In this document: positions 20,625 through 31,156 of the stretch, piece after piece
Numbering within the stretch: the stretch's first letter is position 1
Layout: each line of letters starts with the position of its first letter
DNA from: Branchipolynoe longqiensis
Lineage: Eukaryota; Annelida; Polychaeta; Phyllodocida; Polynoidae
Direction: 5' to 3'
Assembly (NCBI GenBank): GCA_030323885.1
Contig: CM059186.1
Location: 166,095,417-166,159,416 of the forward strand
DNA: 64,000 nucleotides
Position numbers and translations under genes: made by a program
The notes under the pieces: generated by a model
What the model saw: only the letters and a program-made list of their open reading frames with translations
Databases searched by the model: none
What the model was told of the DNA's origin: nothing

Positions 20625-20835
20625 ACCCTCCATCTGGCATATTCTGTCCAGTCAGCGCCCGGCATGGCGCCTGGTCTCGCCGTCCTCGACTTGCTGCTGA
20701 CCTGCTAATGCAGCAGGTTGTGACGTCATTTTAAGACCGGAGAAAAAGCCTTCAGAAGAGAGAACATAATGAACCAAGACATTAATATCCTTGAAGAGCC
20801 GCAATTGCATTTTAGCACAGCGATTTGCGTAGACC

Positions 20836-21154
20836 GCGCACGGTGGCCTAATCGACAGAGCGCGGGTCTCGCGTGTTGAAGGTCGGGAGTTCGGTTACCG
20901 GCCGAGTCAAATCAATACCTCTAAAATTGACACTTGTCGCAAGTTGTCACTTCCTAGTCTGGTGCTCAGGATTACTAGGATAGGGCAAGGACTGGTTAGT
21001 TCAGTGTCAGGATAATGTGACTGGGTGGGATATTGAGTCATGGTGCTGGTGGCCTGGTCTCACAGTGGGGCAGCATTATAAAGTCACCATGAGTGTGCAC
21101 TGTCACAAGTCGGTACACTTCCTGATATGACCTTAGATTTTTGGTAGGACGTAA
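20836..21154 (+). mobile_element. SINE-A, tail cut by element F1
   Basis: Head GCGCACGGTGGCCTAATCGA, full body and tail up to GGTAGGACGTAA at 21,154. The last part of the tail (TAAAACAACAAG) resumes at 21,803 after element F1, which fixes the F1 insertion point. Confidence 0.93.
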
Positions 21155-21802
21155 AGGGACTGTGATATTACGACGCATCGCGCCGATGTATGTGATTTTG
21201 GGCCACTACGTCGTTATGCATTATGTGTGCATTAGCCGCTCGTTGGTATATGTCAATGTACATCGACCATCGTTGAGATACGATGTCCTGTGTCAGGGGG
21301 TCGGCAAAGTTTTGTGCATGCACAAAACTTTTGACGTACGACAACGTTTGACAATGTGTGGATTTTACGTCAGCCATACATTATGTATACGGTAGACATA
21401 TGTTCGACAAACGTTGGTCACTACGTTGACCTATGTTAAAGGCAGTGGGAACATACAGTCCGCATACTGACAACGTATGGATAACATACGTCTAATGTAC
21501 GTTTAGCATTTCTCCAGCATGTCTTGATGTATGAAACATATGAGGCGTAGTTCTGGCGATTGAATAACATATATAACGTTCACCGGTGTTCTGTGAATGT
21601 ACCGTGAGCGTAATTCGAGCATTTTTCCACCGGAAGCACATTAGCCATACATTGGTCATAAGTTGGCCATATGCTATATATACGGTATGTATACATCCAA
21701 CTTTGCCCCCCACACTGAAAAGTTTGACGCTTCTCGATGTAAAAGAGTGATTTTCCACGTTTGTCACACGCTTGCGAGATGTGTCATAATGTGACAGGGC
21801 CT
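21155..21802. mobile_element. Element F1 (TAA target), 648 bp
   Basis: Ends AGGGACTGTGATATTACG and CATAATGTGACAGGGCCT, an imperfect inverted repeat. TAA flanks both sides (21152-21154 and 21803-21805), and the interrupted SINE tail confirms a 3-bp duplication. PIF/Harbinger elements make 3-bp duplications of this kind. The interior is full of ACGT/ATGCAT-type words and holds a 26-bp perfect palindrome at 21,306-21,331 (half-site AAAGTTTTGTGCA). No transposase. Confidence 0.88.
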
Positions 21803-21805
21803 TAA

Positions 21806-22066
21806 AACAACAAGAAACAAAGAAATGCTTTGAATAGCGTTAAATTATACTAAATTCCAATGGTACCCTTGCCAGTTTGTCAGTTAGTCGCCTAGTTGCA
21901 GCTATCTAGATGAGTTTCAGTGGCGGTCTGCCGGCGTTTTCCATTGTCATTTGTACATGTACATTTCTATGGGTTAATGGTTTAGTAGCTTGCAATTCGT
22001 AATGCACGTACACAGCACACCAAAGGGCACACACACCTCAGATTCTACACACCTCACCCTGGACGC
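21806..22066. other. Unassigned spacer
   Basis: No recognisable element. Confidence 0.4.
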
Positions 22067-22067
22067 G

Positions 22068-22354
22068 GTGGCCGAATCAGTAGAGCACAGGCTTCCCGTG
22101 CGGAAGGTCGGAGTTCGAATCCCGGTTCAGTCAAACCATTGACTTACAAAACTTCCTTGTCGCTTCCTTGCCTGGCACTTGGCGTGAATATGGTAGGGCG
22201 AGTACTGGTTAGCACAGTATCAGGGTAATGTGACTGTAGGATATCGGGGCTCTGGTCTCTGTAAAGTTTGCCATGAGTGCGCACTTGCATAAGTCGGTAC
22301 TCATTCTGATATGACAATAGATGTTGCTAGGATGTAAAACTCCAACAAACAAAC
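22068..22354 (+). mobile_element. SINE-A, near full length
   Basis: Well-preserved head GGACGCGGTGGCCGAATCAG with B box GGAGTTCGAATCCC. The body has small deletions, and the tail GTTGCTAGGATGTAAAACTC is complete. Confidence 0.93.
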
Positions 22355-23085
22355 GTCACACCACACCACACACACACGCACCTCACATTCCATGCCTCAT
22401 ACAACACCTCGCACACTACACGCACAACTACACACACACACATCAGACCAATCACAACTCTCACACATCTCACCCTACATACACCTCATACTACACACAC
22501 CTCACACACCACCAACCGAGTTCCATAAACACACACAAGCACACCACAATGCAGCCAATGTATCCGACGCCATCAACGCTAGAGATTGTGCTTCTTTCTT
22601 TTTTAAAGGAATTAAATCTGATTTATATCAGATGGCATGTTTGTTAGAATTTACACCGAGTCTTAATTGGGGATATTCTCGGGGAGGGGGGGGGGGGTAT
22701 ATTACGCAACGTCTAACTGAAGCAGGTGTTCATATGCTCAGTGATACGGGGGGGGGGGGGGGTGCACCGATATATATATATATATATCTTCTCCCCACCC
22801 TCTCTTCTCATTCGTTTGGCTGACTCAAAGCGCTCTCTCCTTCACACCTCCCACCTTCCGCCTTTTCTTCCGCCTCCCCTCACTCTCTGCCCTCCCCCTA
22901 CCTCTCTGCTCCACCTACCCCTCTCCTCCTCCTATCCCGCCCTCTCACCCTTGCCCCTCCTCCGCCTCTTCCCACCCCTCCCCCTCATTCCCTCCCCCCC
23001 CCCCCTCTCTCTTTCCCTCCCCCTCTCCCCCTGTCGCCCCCCTCCCCCTCCCCCTTCCCCTCTCCTCCCCCCCCCCCCGCATCAT
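22355..23085. repeat. Low-complexity region: CA-rich, poly-G, TA and CT tracts
   Basis: ACACACCTCACA-type repeats (22,355-22,545), G tracts at 22,683-22,697 and 22,749-22,762, (TA)n at 22,770-22,787, then pyrimidine-rich DNA to 23,080. A short non-repetitive piece lies at 22,550-22,680. Confidence 0.9.
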
Positions 23086-23225
23086 CTCTTCGGACCAGCA
23101 TTCCCTCTCGGCTTTATAGGACAAGGGGATCCGGTCTCCCAATGAGTGTATTCTATATTCATTGGGACTACCAACAAATTTCCCACCCATTCTCGCCAGA
23201 TTAGACCACCTCGATTCGCGTCTAT

Positions 23226-23552
23226 GACCGGGCGTGGTAGGCTAATCGGTAGAGCGTGGGCCTTACGTGCGGAAGGTCGGGAGTTCGGTGCCCGGTCGAG
23301 TCAAACCAATGACTTTAAAATTGATACTTGTTGCTTCCTAGCCTGGCGCTTGGCATTGATAGGATAGGGCAAGGACTGGTTAGCTCAGTATCGGGATAAT
23401 GTGACTGAGTGGGATATCAGTTCATGGTGCTGGCAGTCTGATTTCCCAGTGGAGCAGCACTATAAAGTTGCCATGAGTGCGCACTGTCACAAGTCGGTAC
23501 CCATCCTGATATAACCTTAGATCTTGCTAGGACGTAAAACAACAACAAACAA
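23226..23552 (+). mobile_element. SINE-A, near full length
   Basis: Head GACCGGGCGTGGTAGGCTAA, B box GGGAGTTCGGTGCCC, complete body and tail TTGCTAGGACGTAAAACAAC. There is no clear target duplication. Confidence 0.93.
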
Positions 23553-24125
23553 CTTCCCGTCTACGCCTTGTATCCCTCTCCATCTCAACCTCCTCCCCAT
23601 CTCTCTCTATATCCCTCTCTCAACTTCTCTCCCCCACGCTCTCCGGTCTCCCTCATCGGATCTCCCTTTCGTGTCGTCCTTTCTCCATATGAATGCCGCT
23701 CCTTTCTATTTTCTTTCCGCCTATCTCCTCCTTTATTTTCTGTCTCTTCATGTGTCCTCTTTGCCTCTCCCTCTCCCTCTCGCCCCCCCTCTCGACGCTC
23801 TCGCTCTCCCTCTCCCCCCCCTCCCCCCCCCCGTCCCCCCTCCCCCTCCCCCTCCCCTTCCCCTCCCCTTCCCTTCCCCCTCCCCTTCCCCCTCCCCTTC
23901 CCTCCCCCTCCCCTTCCTTCCCCCTCGCTCTCGCTCTCCCTCTCCCTCTCCGATTCCCTCTCCCTTTCAATCAATCTTTCTCTATCCTCTCCCTCTCCAC
24001 TACATCCTCCCTTTCCCCCTCCCCTTTCCTTCCCCCTCCCCTTTCCCTCTCCTTTCCCCGTCCCCCTTTCTGTCCACCCCATGTCCCTCTTCCCCCCCCT
24101 CCCGTTTCTGTCACTATTTCAATAA
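23553..24125. repeat. CT-rich tract, CCCTCCCCTTCC-type units
   Basis: Strongly asymmetric pyrimidine-rich DNA. Frames of up to 211 codons on either strand are compositional (Pro/Ser/Leu or Gly/Glu/Arg only). Confidence 0.95.
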
Positions 24126-24129
24126 GTAC

Positions 24130-24580
24130 ATTTCCTTTTCACAGTTCAAGTTGAATTAGAAATGGATTTTTGTTTGTTAAAACAACCCGCCTTCGCATTC
24201 TCATTGCATGTCGACAAATCAATGAAGGCCACTTGTGTGCATTGTGAGTGCGCTCACACTGACACGACATTTTGTTGGAATGTCTCCTCTTTCAAAGGAC
24301 CTGGCCCAAGCCACCGTCCAACGCTCAACCAGATAGCTAGCAATGCATGACGAGCTGGATCTTCTGAATATGGACCACTACCATCAAAAACCGCAGGAGG
24401 GACAAAATTTGGACTTAAAAAGAAGCGTGTTAGATTTGAAATCGTGTCTCACTTTCGATTTTTATTAACTCATTTTTTCCCCCCACATGCAGGAATAATC
24501 GCAGACTATATTATTTAGTATGGTTAGTGCATGCAGTTAACCAAGGGGATATAAACCGGTTTGGACTTGCTCATTATACT
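24130..24580. other. Unassigned spacer
   Basis: Unique-looking DNA with no convincing frame or repeat. Confidence 0.4.
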
Positions 24581-24582
24581 GT

Positions 24583-24637
24583 TGTGTTTGTTAGTGTTTT
24601 ACGTCCTAGCAACATATAAGGTAATATCACGATGCTC
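24583..24637 (-). mobile_element. SINE-A tail fragment
   Basis: Reads GTTTTACGTCCTAGCAACAT in the minus orientation and ends near 24,637. Confidence 0.75.
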
Positions 24638-24691
24638 TTTATATGACGGACTGTCTCGTCCCCTCTTTTAGCAGCAGTAGGATTTGCCAGG

Positions 24692-25080
24692 GGAGCGGGA
24701 CGTAGCTCAGGTGGTAGAGTGTCCAACTGTGAAGGTGTGAGCCATTGGATCAATCATGCTCAGTGGACCCATTTGCCAACGGGGCTATTTTCCGTTCAAC
24801 CAGTGGTCCACAACTGGTTCATCAAAGGTTGTGGTATGTACTGTCCTGTCCATGGGAAAGTGCATATAAAAGACCCTTGCTGCTTATCAGAAAGATTAGC
24901 CTATGTGGCGGTAGCAGGTTTACTCCAAATAAAGGTCAGAATGACATTTGTTTGATATCCAATAGCCGATGATGAAAATCAATGTGCTCTACAGACGTCA
25001 TTAAATAAAACAAACCTTCCTTTGCACATCCTGATATAACCTTAGATGTTGCCAGAACGTAAAACTCCAAGAAATAAACA
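24692..25080 (+). mobile_element. SINE-B with a SINE-A tail attached
   Basis: Head GCGGGACGTAGCTCAGGTGG (A box), then CAACTGGTTCATCAAAGG, GGGAAAGTGCATATAAAAGA and CCCTTGCTGC, ending ATTAAATAAAACAAACC at about 25,015. From memory this core matches a tRNA-derived SINE widespread in molluscs, possibly the RUDI family. Directly after it a SINE-A tail appears (CACATCCTGATATAACC, TTGCCAGAACGTAAAAC) to 25,080, making a composite. Confidence 0.85.
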
Positions 25081-25171
25081 AACTGTGCAGTAATACCTGT
25101 CTTGTAAGGTTCCTGCGAATATAGTATTTGCTGCTGACACGGTGTATAAATCCACCAACAATCAAATCAAA

Positions 25172-25444
25172 TCATGTTTCTAAGGACAGCTCTGCATTCA
25201 CACCATTGTTGTCCTGGTTCAGAAGGTGTCCTTCTCGTTGGAGGCAAAACATTGAAAAATTGTTCGCACATGGCAGTGGTTTGCAGATCACAGGGGTCAC
25301 TGAAGGTAGGATACTACTGTAGGCTGCACAGTTAGTTGGTTTTATGTCTTCTGCAGTAACTGTTCTATTAAATTGACGCCCTATTCCCATACATGAGCCT
25401 GTCCATTGTAACGATTGACACAAAACAGCACAGAAACAGTTCCA
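25172..25444 (-). other. Cysteine-containing exon-like segment, product unknown
   Basis: On the minus strand an acceptor-like CCTTGTGTTTTCAG precedes a frame beginning WNCFCAVLCQSLQW and continuing GSCMGIGRQFNR, then CKPLPCANNF, with a stop just before 25,172. Seven or more cysteines and ordinary composition make it look more protein-like than other frames here. No domain is recognised and no donor is evident. Confidence 0.25.
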
Positions 25445-25599
25445 CTGAAAACACAAGGACATTTACTTCAAATCAATATGTATTCTATTGGGATTATGAA
25501 ACACCATGTACAAAACAAATCAGTTGATCCTGAGCAAATGCATAAGCAGATTGTATGTTGATCGTTACAATTGACAAAGTGTTGTCCCATATTGTTTAG

Positions 25600-25735
25600 C
25601 ACCTTTTGAGACAGTCTCATATATGTTGCTACAGATGCTTAATAAGTGCATCAGTATTTAAGTTAGATCTATAGAATCAAATGTAAATAAATGTTTTGGT
25701 TTTGAAATATGTTATGCTTCCTCGGACTATGCACC
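25600..25735 (-). mobile_element. MITE family B fragment
   Basis: Contains GTGCATCAGTATTTAAGTTA and TTTTGGTTTTGAAATATG, then CCTCGGACTATGC, the left end of family B in reverse. The other end and the TTAA flanks are missing. Confidence 0.65.
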
Positions 25736-25889
25736 AATATCAGAGTTGGATATAGAGGTTCAAATCCAAATAAGTGTTTTACTTTTATTTATTTGATGTT
25801 TTTATCGGACTATGTTACCATACGCAGCGGTAAAGGGGCATACCGATGGGTCACGTGGGATAAATTAACCAATCAGAGATGGCAGCACC

Positions 25890-26172
25890 TTGGAGGTGCC
25901 TCAGAGATATTCCGAATGTCACGTTAGTCTGAACGATTTTAGCTGTCGGGTGCCTCCAAAATGCCGGCCTCCATAGGGGGGCAGCCATTTGCAATTGAAA
26001 AGAACAGCTCAGATTGGATGAAACCACTGAATTCAGTGGCCATTTTCACTTTTTGCCTCCTATCTATAAAGCGAGACATCTCTGAGGCGCACCATGAACA
26101 CATATAGGCCAGAAAGATGTCACAGAGCCGTCTCTGAGTCTACTCGGAGGTGTACCCTGAACATCGGTCCTT
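25890..26172 (+). mobile_element. MITE family D, copy 2 (diverged)
   Basis: Same internal order as 16,317-16,589: GTCACGTTAGTCTGAACG, GCAGCCATTTGCAATTG, GATGAAACCACTGAATTCAG and TTTTTGCCTCCTATCT. The ends are less certain (CTTGGAGGTGCCTCAGAG at the left, ACTCGGAGGTGTACCCTG at the right). Confidence 0.7.
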
Positions 26173-26460
26173 GTATACCTTAGGTCACATAACCTCCGCA
26201 TGGAGAGCCAGAGAACCCATCTTAATACTGTGGAAATCATGTCTACTCAGCCGATGGTGTATTGCATTGCCATAGCAATGCAATTAACTGCTGTCGTAGC
26301 CGGTCATTCATCTTCAGTTGATATGATATAGAAAACTGTCACAAGGTAATTGCCTCCCAGGAATTGATAATTACTTTATACTTCATATATTATCGTTCAA
26401 ATCACGAGGCTTCTCCTAGATATACTCAATATACATAAATATTGGCATTTATGGATATTT
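26173..26460. other. Unassigned spacer
   Basis: No recognisable element. A short hairpin, GCATTGCCATAGCAATGC, lies at about 26,265-26,282. Confidence 0.4.
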
Positions 26461-26463
26461 ATA

Positions 26464-26651
26464 CAGTAAAATCTCTCTAAACCGACTGACTATGGGACTT
26501 TATATGGTCCATTTAAGGAGGTGGTCGGTTTCGGGATTTTTTCATTTCGTTACAATGGTATTGTATGGGCGACCGTTTGGGAACCAATTAAAACGATGGA
26601 TATAGGGGTGTGATCGATCTGTGGAGGTGGTCGGTTTGAGAGGTTTTACTG
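26464..26651 (-). mobile_element. MITE family C, copy 2
   Basis: A 188-bp copy inverted relative to the first, from CAGTAAAATCTCTCTAA to TTTGAGAGGTTTTACTG, with TA on both sides. It shares the internal CTTTATATGGTCC word. Confidence 0.85.
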
Positions 26652-26656
26652 TATGT

Positions 26657-26770
26657 ACCCATCCATGTGTACACCGATGGTGATATACATTTTTCTGTGC
26701 CCGGGGATATAAAATATTCATTCATTAGCAGGGGAACTCTCAAATTGAGTAATTGGTTTTCATCCGTCCA
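26657..26770. repeat. 114-bp direct repeat flanking a SINE, left copy
   Basis: Shares GGGGATATAAAATATT, TCATTAGCAGGG and CATCCGTCCA with 27,028-27,138. The copies are diverged, with roughly one difference in seven bases by eye. Confidence 0.85.
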
Positions 26771-27027
26771 GGACTGGACGCGGTGGCCAAATCGGTAGAG
26801 CACAAGCCTCCCTTGCCGAAGGTTAGGAGTTAAATTCCCGGTCCAGTTAAACCAATGACTTACAAAATTGATACTTTTCACGTTCTAGCCAGGTGCTCGG
26901 CATTATTACGATACTGCAAGGACTTGTTGGCTCGGTGCCAGGATAATGTAACAAGTGGAATATCAGGTCATGGTGCTGCTGGCCTTGTCTCCCAGTGAAA
27001 ACTCCAAAAACAACCAACCAACATAGC
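26771..27027 (+). mobile_element. SINE-A with internal deletion
   Basis: Head GACGCGGTGGCCAAATCGGT. The body runs to GTCTCCCAGTG and then jumps to AAAACTCCAAAAACAACC, missing about 100 bases of the 3' half. A sister copy with the same diagnostic bases but without the deletion is at 30,653-30,882. Confidence 0.9.
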
Positions 27028-27138
27028 CACCCATCTATACACCCACGGTGACATATATCTTTGTGGAGCCGGGGATATAAAATATTTCTTCATTAGCAGG
27101 GTAACTCTCAATTTGAATGGTTGGTCTTCATCCGTCCA
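27028..27138. repeat. Direct repeat flanking a SINE, right copy
   Basis: Partner of 26,657-26,770. Confidence 0.85.
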
Positions 27139-27209
27139 ATGGTACCACATGGACCATACGGGTGAGCGGAGTATGCGTTTCCTAATTGCACAGTTATCTA
27201 AAATAAGAC

Positions 27210-27247
27210 ACTTTATATATATGTATATATATATATATATATATATA
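27210..27247. repeat. TA microsatellite
   Basis: TATATATGTATATATATATA followed by further TA units. Confidence 0.95.
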
Positions 27248-27307
27248 ATTATGTCGTCTACATCATATTCACATGCATATGTGTGGGTGTATATATATCT
27301 TACCTTT

Positions 27308-27352
27308 CAGTATTCCTTAGATGTTGCTAGAATGTAAAACAACAACAAACAT
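27308..27352 (+). mobile_element. SINE-A tail end
   Basis: Reads CCTTAGATGTTGCTAGAATG then TAAAACAACAACAAAC. Nothing upstream matches the body. Confidence 0.75.
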
Positions 27353-27382
27353 CAATGTTCCAGTTTATTTTTAACAGTGTTG

Positions 27383-28159
27383 AATAGACCTATTTCATAT
27401 GACATCAGCATAGGTATCTAGGTCAATGTGCGCGCTGTTTGGATGCAGGATGAGACACTGTCACACTGTAAACTCAATGGCAGTGCGCAATCTTCACAGA
27501 GATCAATTGAAATATTTCTAGAACCACACCACCTAGAAACAAACAGCTTGGAACACATATAGAAAACATATTTAAAAAATAGATTATATTAAATTTATAT
27601 GATTAGATTTCTGCATTTCTAATAATTTTGAATAAAACTAACGTTTTGCGCTGCTCGTACCGGCAAACTCAATGCATTGTCAATGGCCATGAGCAATCTT
27701 CATACAGAAAAACTTTAATATCTCTAAAACTACATCACCTAGAAACAAACCGCTTGGAACCAATATAGAAAACATATTTAACAAATAGATTATATTAAAT
27801 TTATATGAGTAGGCTTCGGCATTTCTATTAATTTTGAATAAAACTAACGTTTTGCACTGCACATACCGGCAAACTCAATGCATTGTCAATGTCCGTGAGC
27901 AATCTTCATACAGAAAAAGTTAAATATCTCTAAAACTACACCACATAGAAACAAATCGCTTGGAAGACATATAGAAAACATATTTAACAAATAGATTATC
28001 TTAAATTTTTACGGCTAGGGTTCTGCATTTCTATTAATTTTAAATAAAATTGAGATTTTGCACTGCGCATACCAGCAAACTCAATGGCAGTGTGCATTCG
28101 TCCTGCAGCCGAGCTGTGCGCGCATACACAATGTTTATCAACATTGAAAGGGGTCTATT
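27383..28159 (+). mobile_element. Kappa-like element 6: three alpha satellite units
   Basis: Three tandem alpha units of about 206 bp (starts near 27,487, 27,694 and 27,900), each with CTTCATACAG- or CTTCACAGAG-type starts, ACCACCTAGAAACAAA and ACATATAGAAAACATATT. Weak inverted flanks (AATAGACC near 27,383; GGTCTATT near 28,152) may mark the ends. CACTGTCACACTGTAAACTC before the first unit is also seen at 38.0 kb. Confidence 0.8.
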
Positions 28160-28395
28160 GTGTATTACTACAAGTGTATCATCATTGCAAGTTGACTAAT
28201 GTAATAGAGCATATATATATATTATATATATATCATTATATGCCTATTGTGTTGAGTAAAGAGTTATAGACGCTAAAATACGGCATATTTAGCCACAAAA
28301 ACTGTCAGTAGGTCATAATGGCCTCGAGACAGCACGGCTGTGTGTGTGTGGAGGGGGTGACCCGTTGTGAGAACAGCTCAACAACTATTTACTAA

Positions 28396-29359
28396 AGGCC
28401 CTGTCACATTACGCCGCATCTCACAAGCGCGCCGCCAATGTGTAAAATCACTTTTTTACATCGAGATGCGTCAAAATTTTCGGCGCGGGGGGAAAAGTTG
28501 GATGTCAGTACAACATAGTGGACATAAGCATAGCGTCAGTCTGACGTAGCGATGAAGTATGTCGATGCATGAGAAAAAAAACTTTAAAAGTTTGGCACAA
28601 CATGTGGCTAATGTGCCTCTCGCGCATGCATCGTTTCCCTAGCGTTTGCTTAACACGCTCCCAACGTTCCGCTAGCAACCGTTAAACATGGTGCACAATG
28701 TATGAGTGTAGTGCCAATGCATGAGCGATGCATGACCAATGACAGTCCAGTGCATTTTGGCATCACGCTAGCATGCGCAATATTGGCGTAATGCATGAGT
28801 AACGTATCCCAATCTGCAGGGGGTACCCGACCCACCCGCAAAATGCTCCCGACACCTTTGCAGAATGCCAGTGAATGTTATATATGTTAAGCGAGCACCA
28901 GAAGCACGTCCTATACGTCAAATACGTCGAGACATGGATAAATGCCAACCGCTCATAGGTCATACGTTATGCATATGGTAGAACAGCATCCTCATACGTT
29001 GGCGTTACATTGCCAACACGCGGACTGAACGCTCTCCATCAGAGGAACAAAAGTCAACGTAGGACAACATAGGAACAATGTTCCTCCAACGCGAGTCTAA
29101 CATATATCGACATACACCTAACATAGGCATAACATAAGCACCCATGCATTGTTGTACGTCAAAAGTTTTATGCATGCACAAAGCTTCGGTAGATCCCTTG
29201 ATGCGCACCGACGTATGTCAATGAACATCGATGTACATTGACATATACCAACGCATGCCTAATGCACGAGTAACGCATAACAACATTTCCCGATGTAGCG
29301 GCAAATAATCACATATGCCGCCGTAAGTTTGTGTGATGCGTCATAATGTGACAGCCCCA
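28396..29359. mobile_element. Element F2 (TAA target), 964 bp
   Basis: Ends AGGCCCTGTCACATTACG and CATAATGTGACAGCCCCA, flanked by TAA on both sides (28393-28395 and 29360-29362). The interior is dense in GCATGAG-, CATACGTT- and ATGCAT-type words, plus a degraded version of the F1 palindrome (AAAAGTTTTATGCATGCACA at about 29,160-29,179). No coding capacity. Confidence 0.87.
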
Positions 29360-29362
29360 TAA

Positions 29363-29588
29363 ATTTTAGGTCAGCACGACGACAGCTCATTCCGGAAGGT
29401 TCGGTCGTGGTGAAAGAGGCGTTTTTATTAGCAATTGAATAGTGATGGGTGGGGCTCCTTTACCTCTGTCTTTTGTCTGTGTGAGGACTGGGAACGTTTC
29501 CTCACATTTATTCTCTAGGATCTCTCGATATTGTAGTTACTGAAAGCACCCACCCCCATCCATCCTCCACACACATACACACATAAAC
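29363..29588. other. Unassigned spacer
   Basis: Contains GGTGGGGCTCCTTTACCTCTG at about 29,450, which recurs as an arm of the palindrome at 29,917-29,992. Confidence 0.4.
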
Positions 29589-29589
29589 A

Positions 29590-29875
29590 TATGCCATCCT
29601 CTATCCAATCCCCACGCCTGTCCTCCCCTCCATACCCCTTCCACCTTCCCCGTCTGTATCATAGTAAACCTTCCGCCCTTCCCGCGTTTCTACCTTACTT
29701 ATCATCCTCTTTCCTGTCTTCCCATTGTTTTTCCAAATCGCCCCCACCCTCTCCCCATCCATTGCTCCTTTCCTCTCACCCACCACCTTCAGTTCTGTTT
29801 CGTCTCTCTCTCTCTCCTCTCTCTCTCCTCTCCCTCTCCCCTCTGCCCTCTCCCATCCACCCCTCTTCCCTCTCT
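29590..29875. repeat. CT-rich tract
   Basis: Pyrimidine-rich, irregular units; the open frames are compositional. Confidence 0.9.
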
Positions 29876-29992
29876 CATCACTCTCCCTATTCCCAGCACG
29901 TTGCTGGGAATAGGGAGAGTGATGTGCGTTATTGGATGGGGCTCCTTTACCTCTGGAGGTAAAGGAGCCCCATCCAATAACGCACATCACTC
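29876..29992. repeat. Cluster of perfect palindromes
   Basis: First hairpin: 23-base arms at 29,876-29,898 and 29,902-29,924 with a 3-base loop. Second, overlapping by 8 bases: 37-base arms at 29,917-29,953 and 29,956-29,992 with a 2-base loop (arm contains GGGGCTCCTTTACCTC). A smaller one (GTTGTTGC and GCAACAAC) follows at about 29,997-30,024. Confidence 0.95.
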
Positions 29993-30024
29993 GTGTGTTG
30001 TTGCGACACACCCCTTGCAACAAC

Positions 30025-30300
30025 ACCCCTCTCTCCATCCCTCTCCCACCCCTTCCTCTCTTCCTCTCTCCATCTCTCCCTGTCTCCCTCTCAATCTCTC
30101 CCTCTCTCTCCCCTCTCCCTCTCGCTCTCCCTCTCGCTCTCCCTCTCTCTCTCCCTCTCTCTCTCCCCTCTCCCTCTCTCCTATTTCCCTCCCCGCTATC
30201 TGCCTCTCCTGTATTCTCTCCTCTCCCTTTCTCGCTCTCTTTCTCTTCCTCTTCCTCTTCCTCTTCGTCTCCCTCTTTCTCTCGCTCACTCGTCCGTTAA
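30025..30300. repeat. CT-rich tract, CTCCCTCTCG-type units
   Basis: Pyrimidine-rich minisatellite following the palindrome cluster; frames on both strands are compositional. Confidence 0.93.
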
Positions 30301-30304
30301 TATT

Positions 30305-30650
30305 CTATCTCTTGTTATGCCGCTTGCAATAAAAGTGAAAACGTTTATGCCTGGATAGGATCTAAGAGGAGGAGGCATCATGAACAGAAATACCGGGAGA
30401 TGTAAAGGGGGTAACGAGAAGAAGAAGAAAAAACGTTCATCACCTCTATTTACATTATGAAGGCTTCAGTCGGCGGTGCTATCCGTGGGCGATAAAGCGT
30501 GAAGAAATGTAATGTAATGGAAACTCTGGCCGAGTTAAGGCAACGAGAGCTGACGCAATGACACATGTGCGCAGCCATCTTGTAGGCCTGAATCAATTTC
30601 TTTGGTGCAGTTTTGTGATTAAAGCGATTAAATCAGGAACAGTGGCGCAA
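30305..30650. other. Unassigned spacer
   Basis: Unique-looking DNA. It includes GCGCAGCCATCTTGTAGG at about 30,570, which resembles a YY1 site in reverse. Confidence 0.4.
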
Positions 30651-30652
30651 TG

Positions 30653-30882
30653 TTTATCCAGGTGCTCGGCATTATTACGATACTGCAAGGACTTGTTGGC
30701 TCGGTGTCAGGATAATGTAACTAAGTGGGATTTCAGGTCATGGTGCTGCTGGCCTTGTCTCCCAGTGGGGCAGCACTATAAAAGTCGCCATGAGTGCACA
30801 CGTCACAAGTCGGTACCTGTCCTGATATGATGACCTTAGATATTGCCAGGTCGTAAAACTCCAAAAACAACCAACCAACATA
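30653..30882 (+). mobile_element. SINE-A, 5' truncated, sister of 26,771 copy
   Basis: Begins CCAGGTGCTCGGCATTATTA and shares ACGATACTGCAAGGACTTGT and the end ACTCCAAAAACAACC with the 26.8-kb copy, but keeps the 3' half deleted there. Confidence 0.92.
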
Positions 30883-30889
30883 GCTTTCG

Positions 30890-31085
30890 TTGGTGGCGGG
30901 GGCGGGGTGGGGGGTGAGGGGGCGGCGTACTCACCTGACCTCGCTGGGTTTTCAAGAGGTTGGTACACCGCACCGCACGGCTGGGTGGGAAGTGGGAGGT
31001 GGGACAGCGGAGAGGGGGAGGGGGAGGGGGAGGGGGGGGGGGAGGTGGCTTACCACCGTTCCTGGTTCACCACACAACAGGAAAC
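30890..31085. repeat. G-rich tract
   Basis: GGGGGAGG- and GGTGGGAGG-type runs; no other signal. Confidence 0.8.
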
Positions 31086-31156
31086 AGGAACAGATCCCAA
31101 GAAATCACCTGAATAGGAATACTAATTTAATTCTTCACCTTTCTCTTAGTCTTACC

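Noticed and set aside
25709..25927. 72-codon plus-strand frame
   Set aside because: Covers a MITE B end and the start of MITE D copy 2; no protein similarity recognised.
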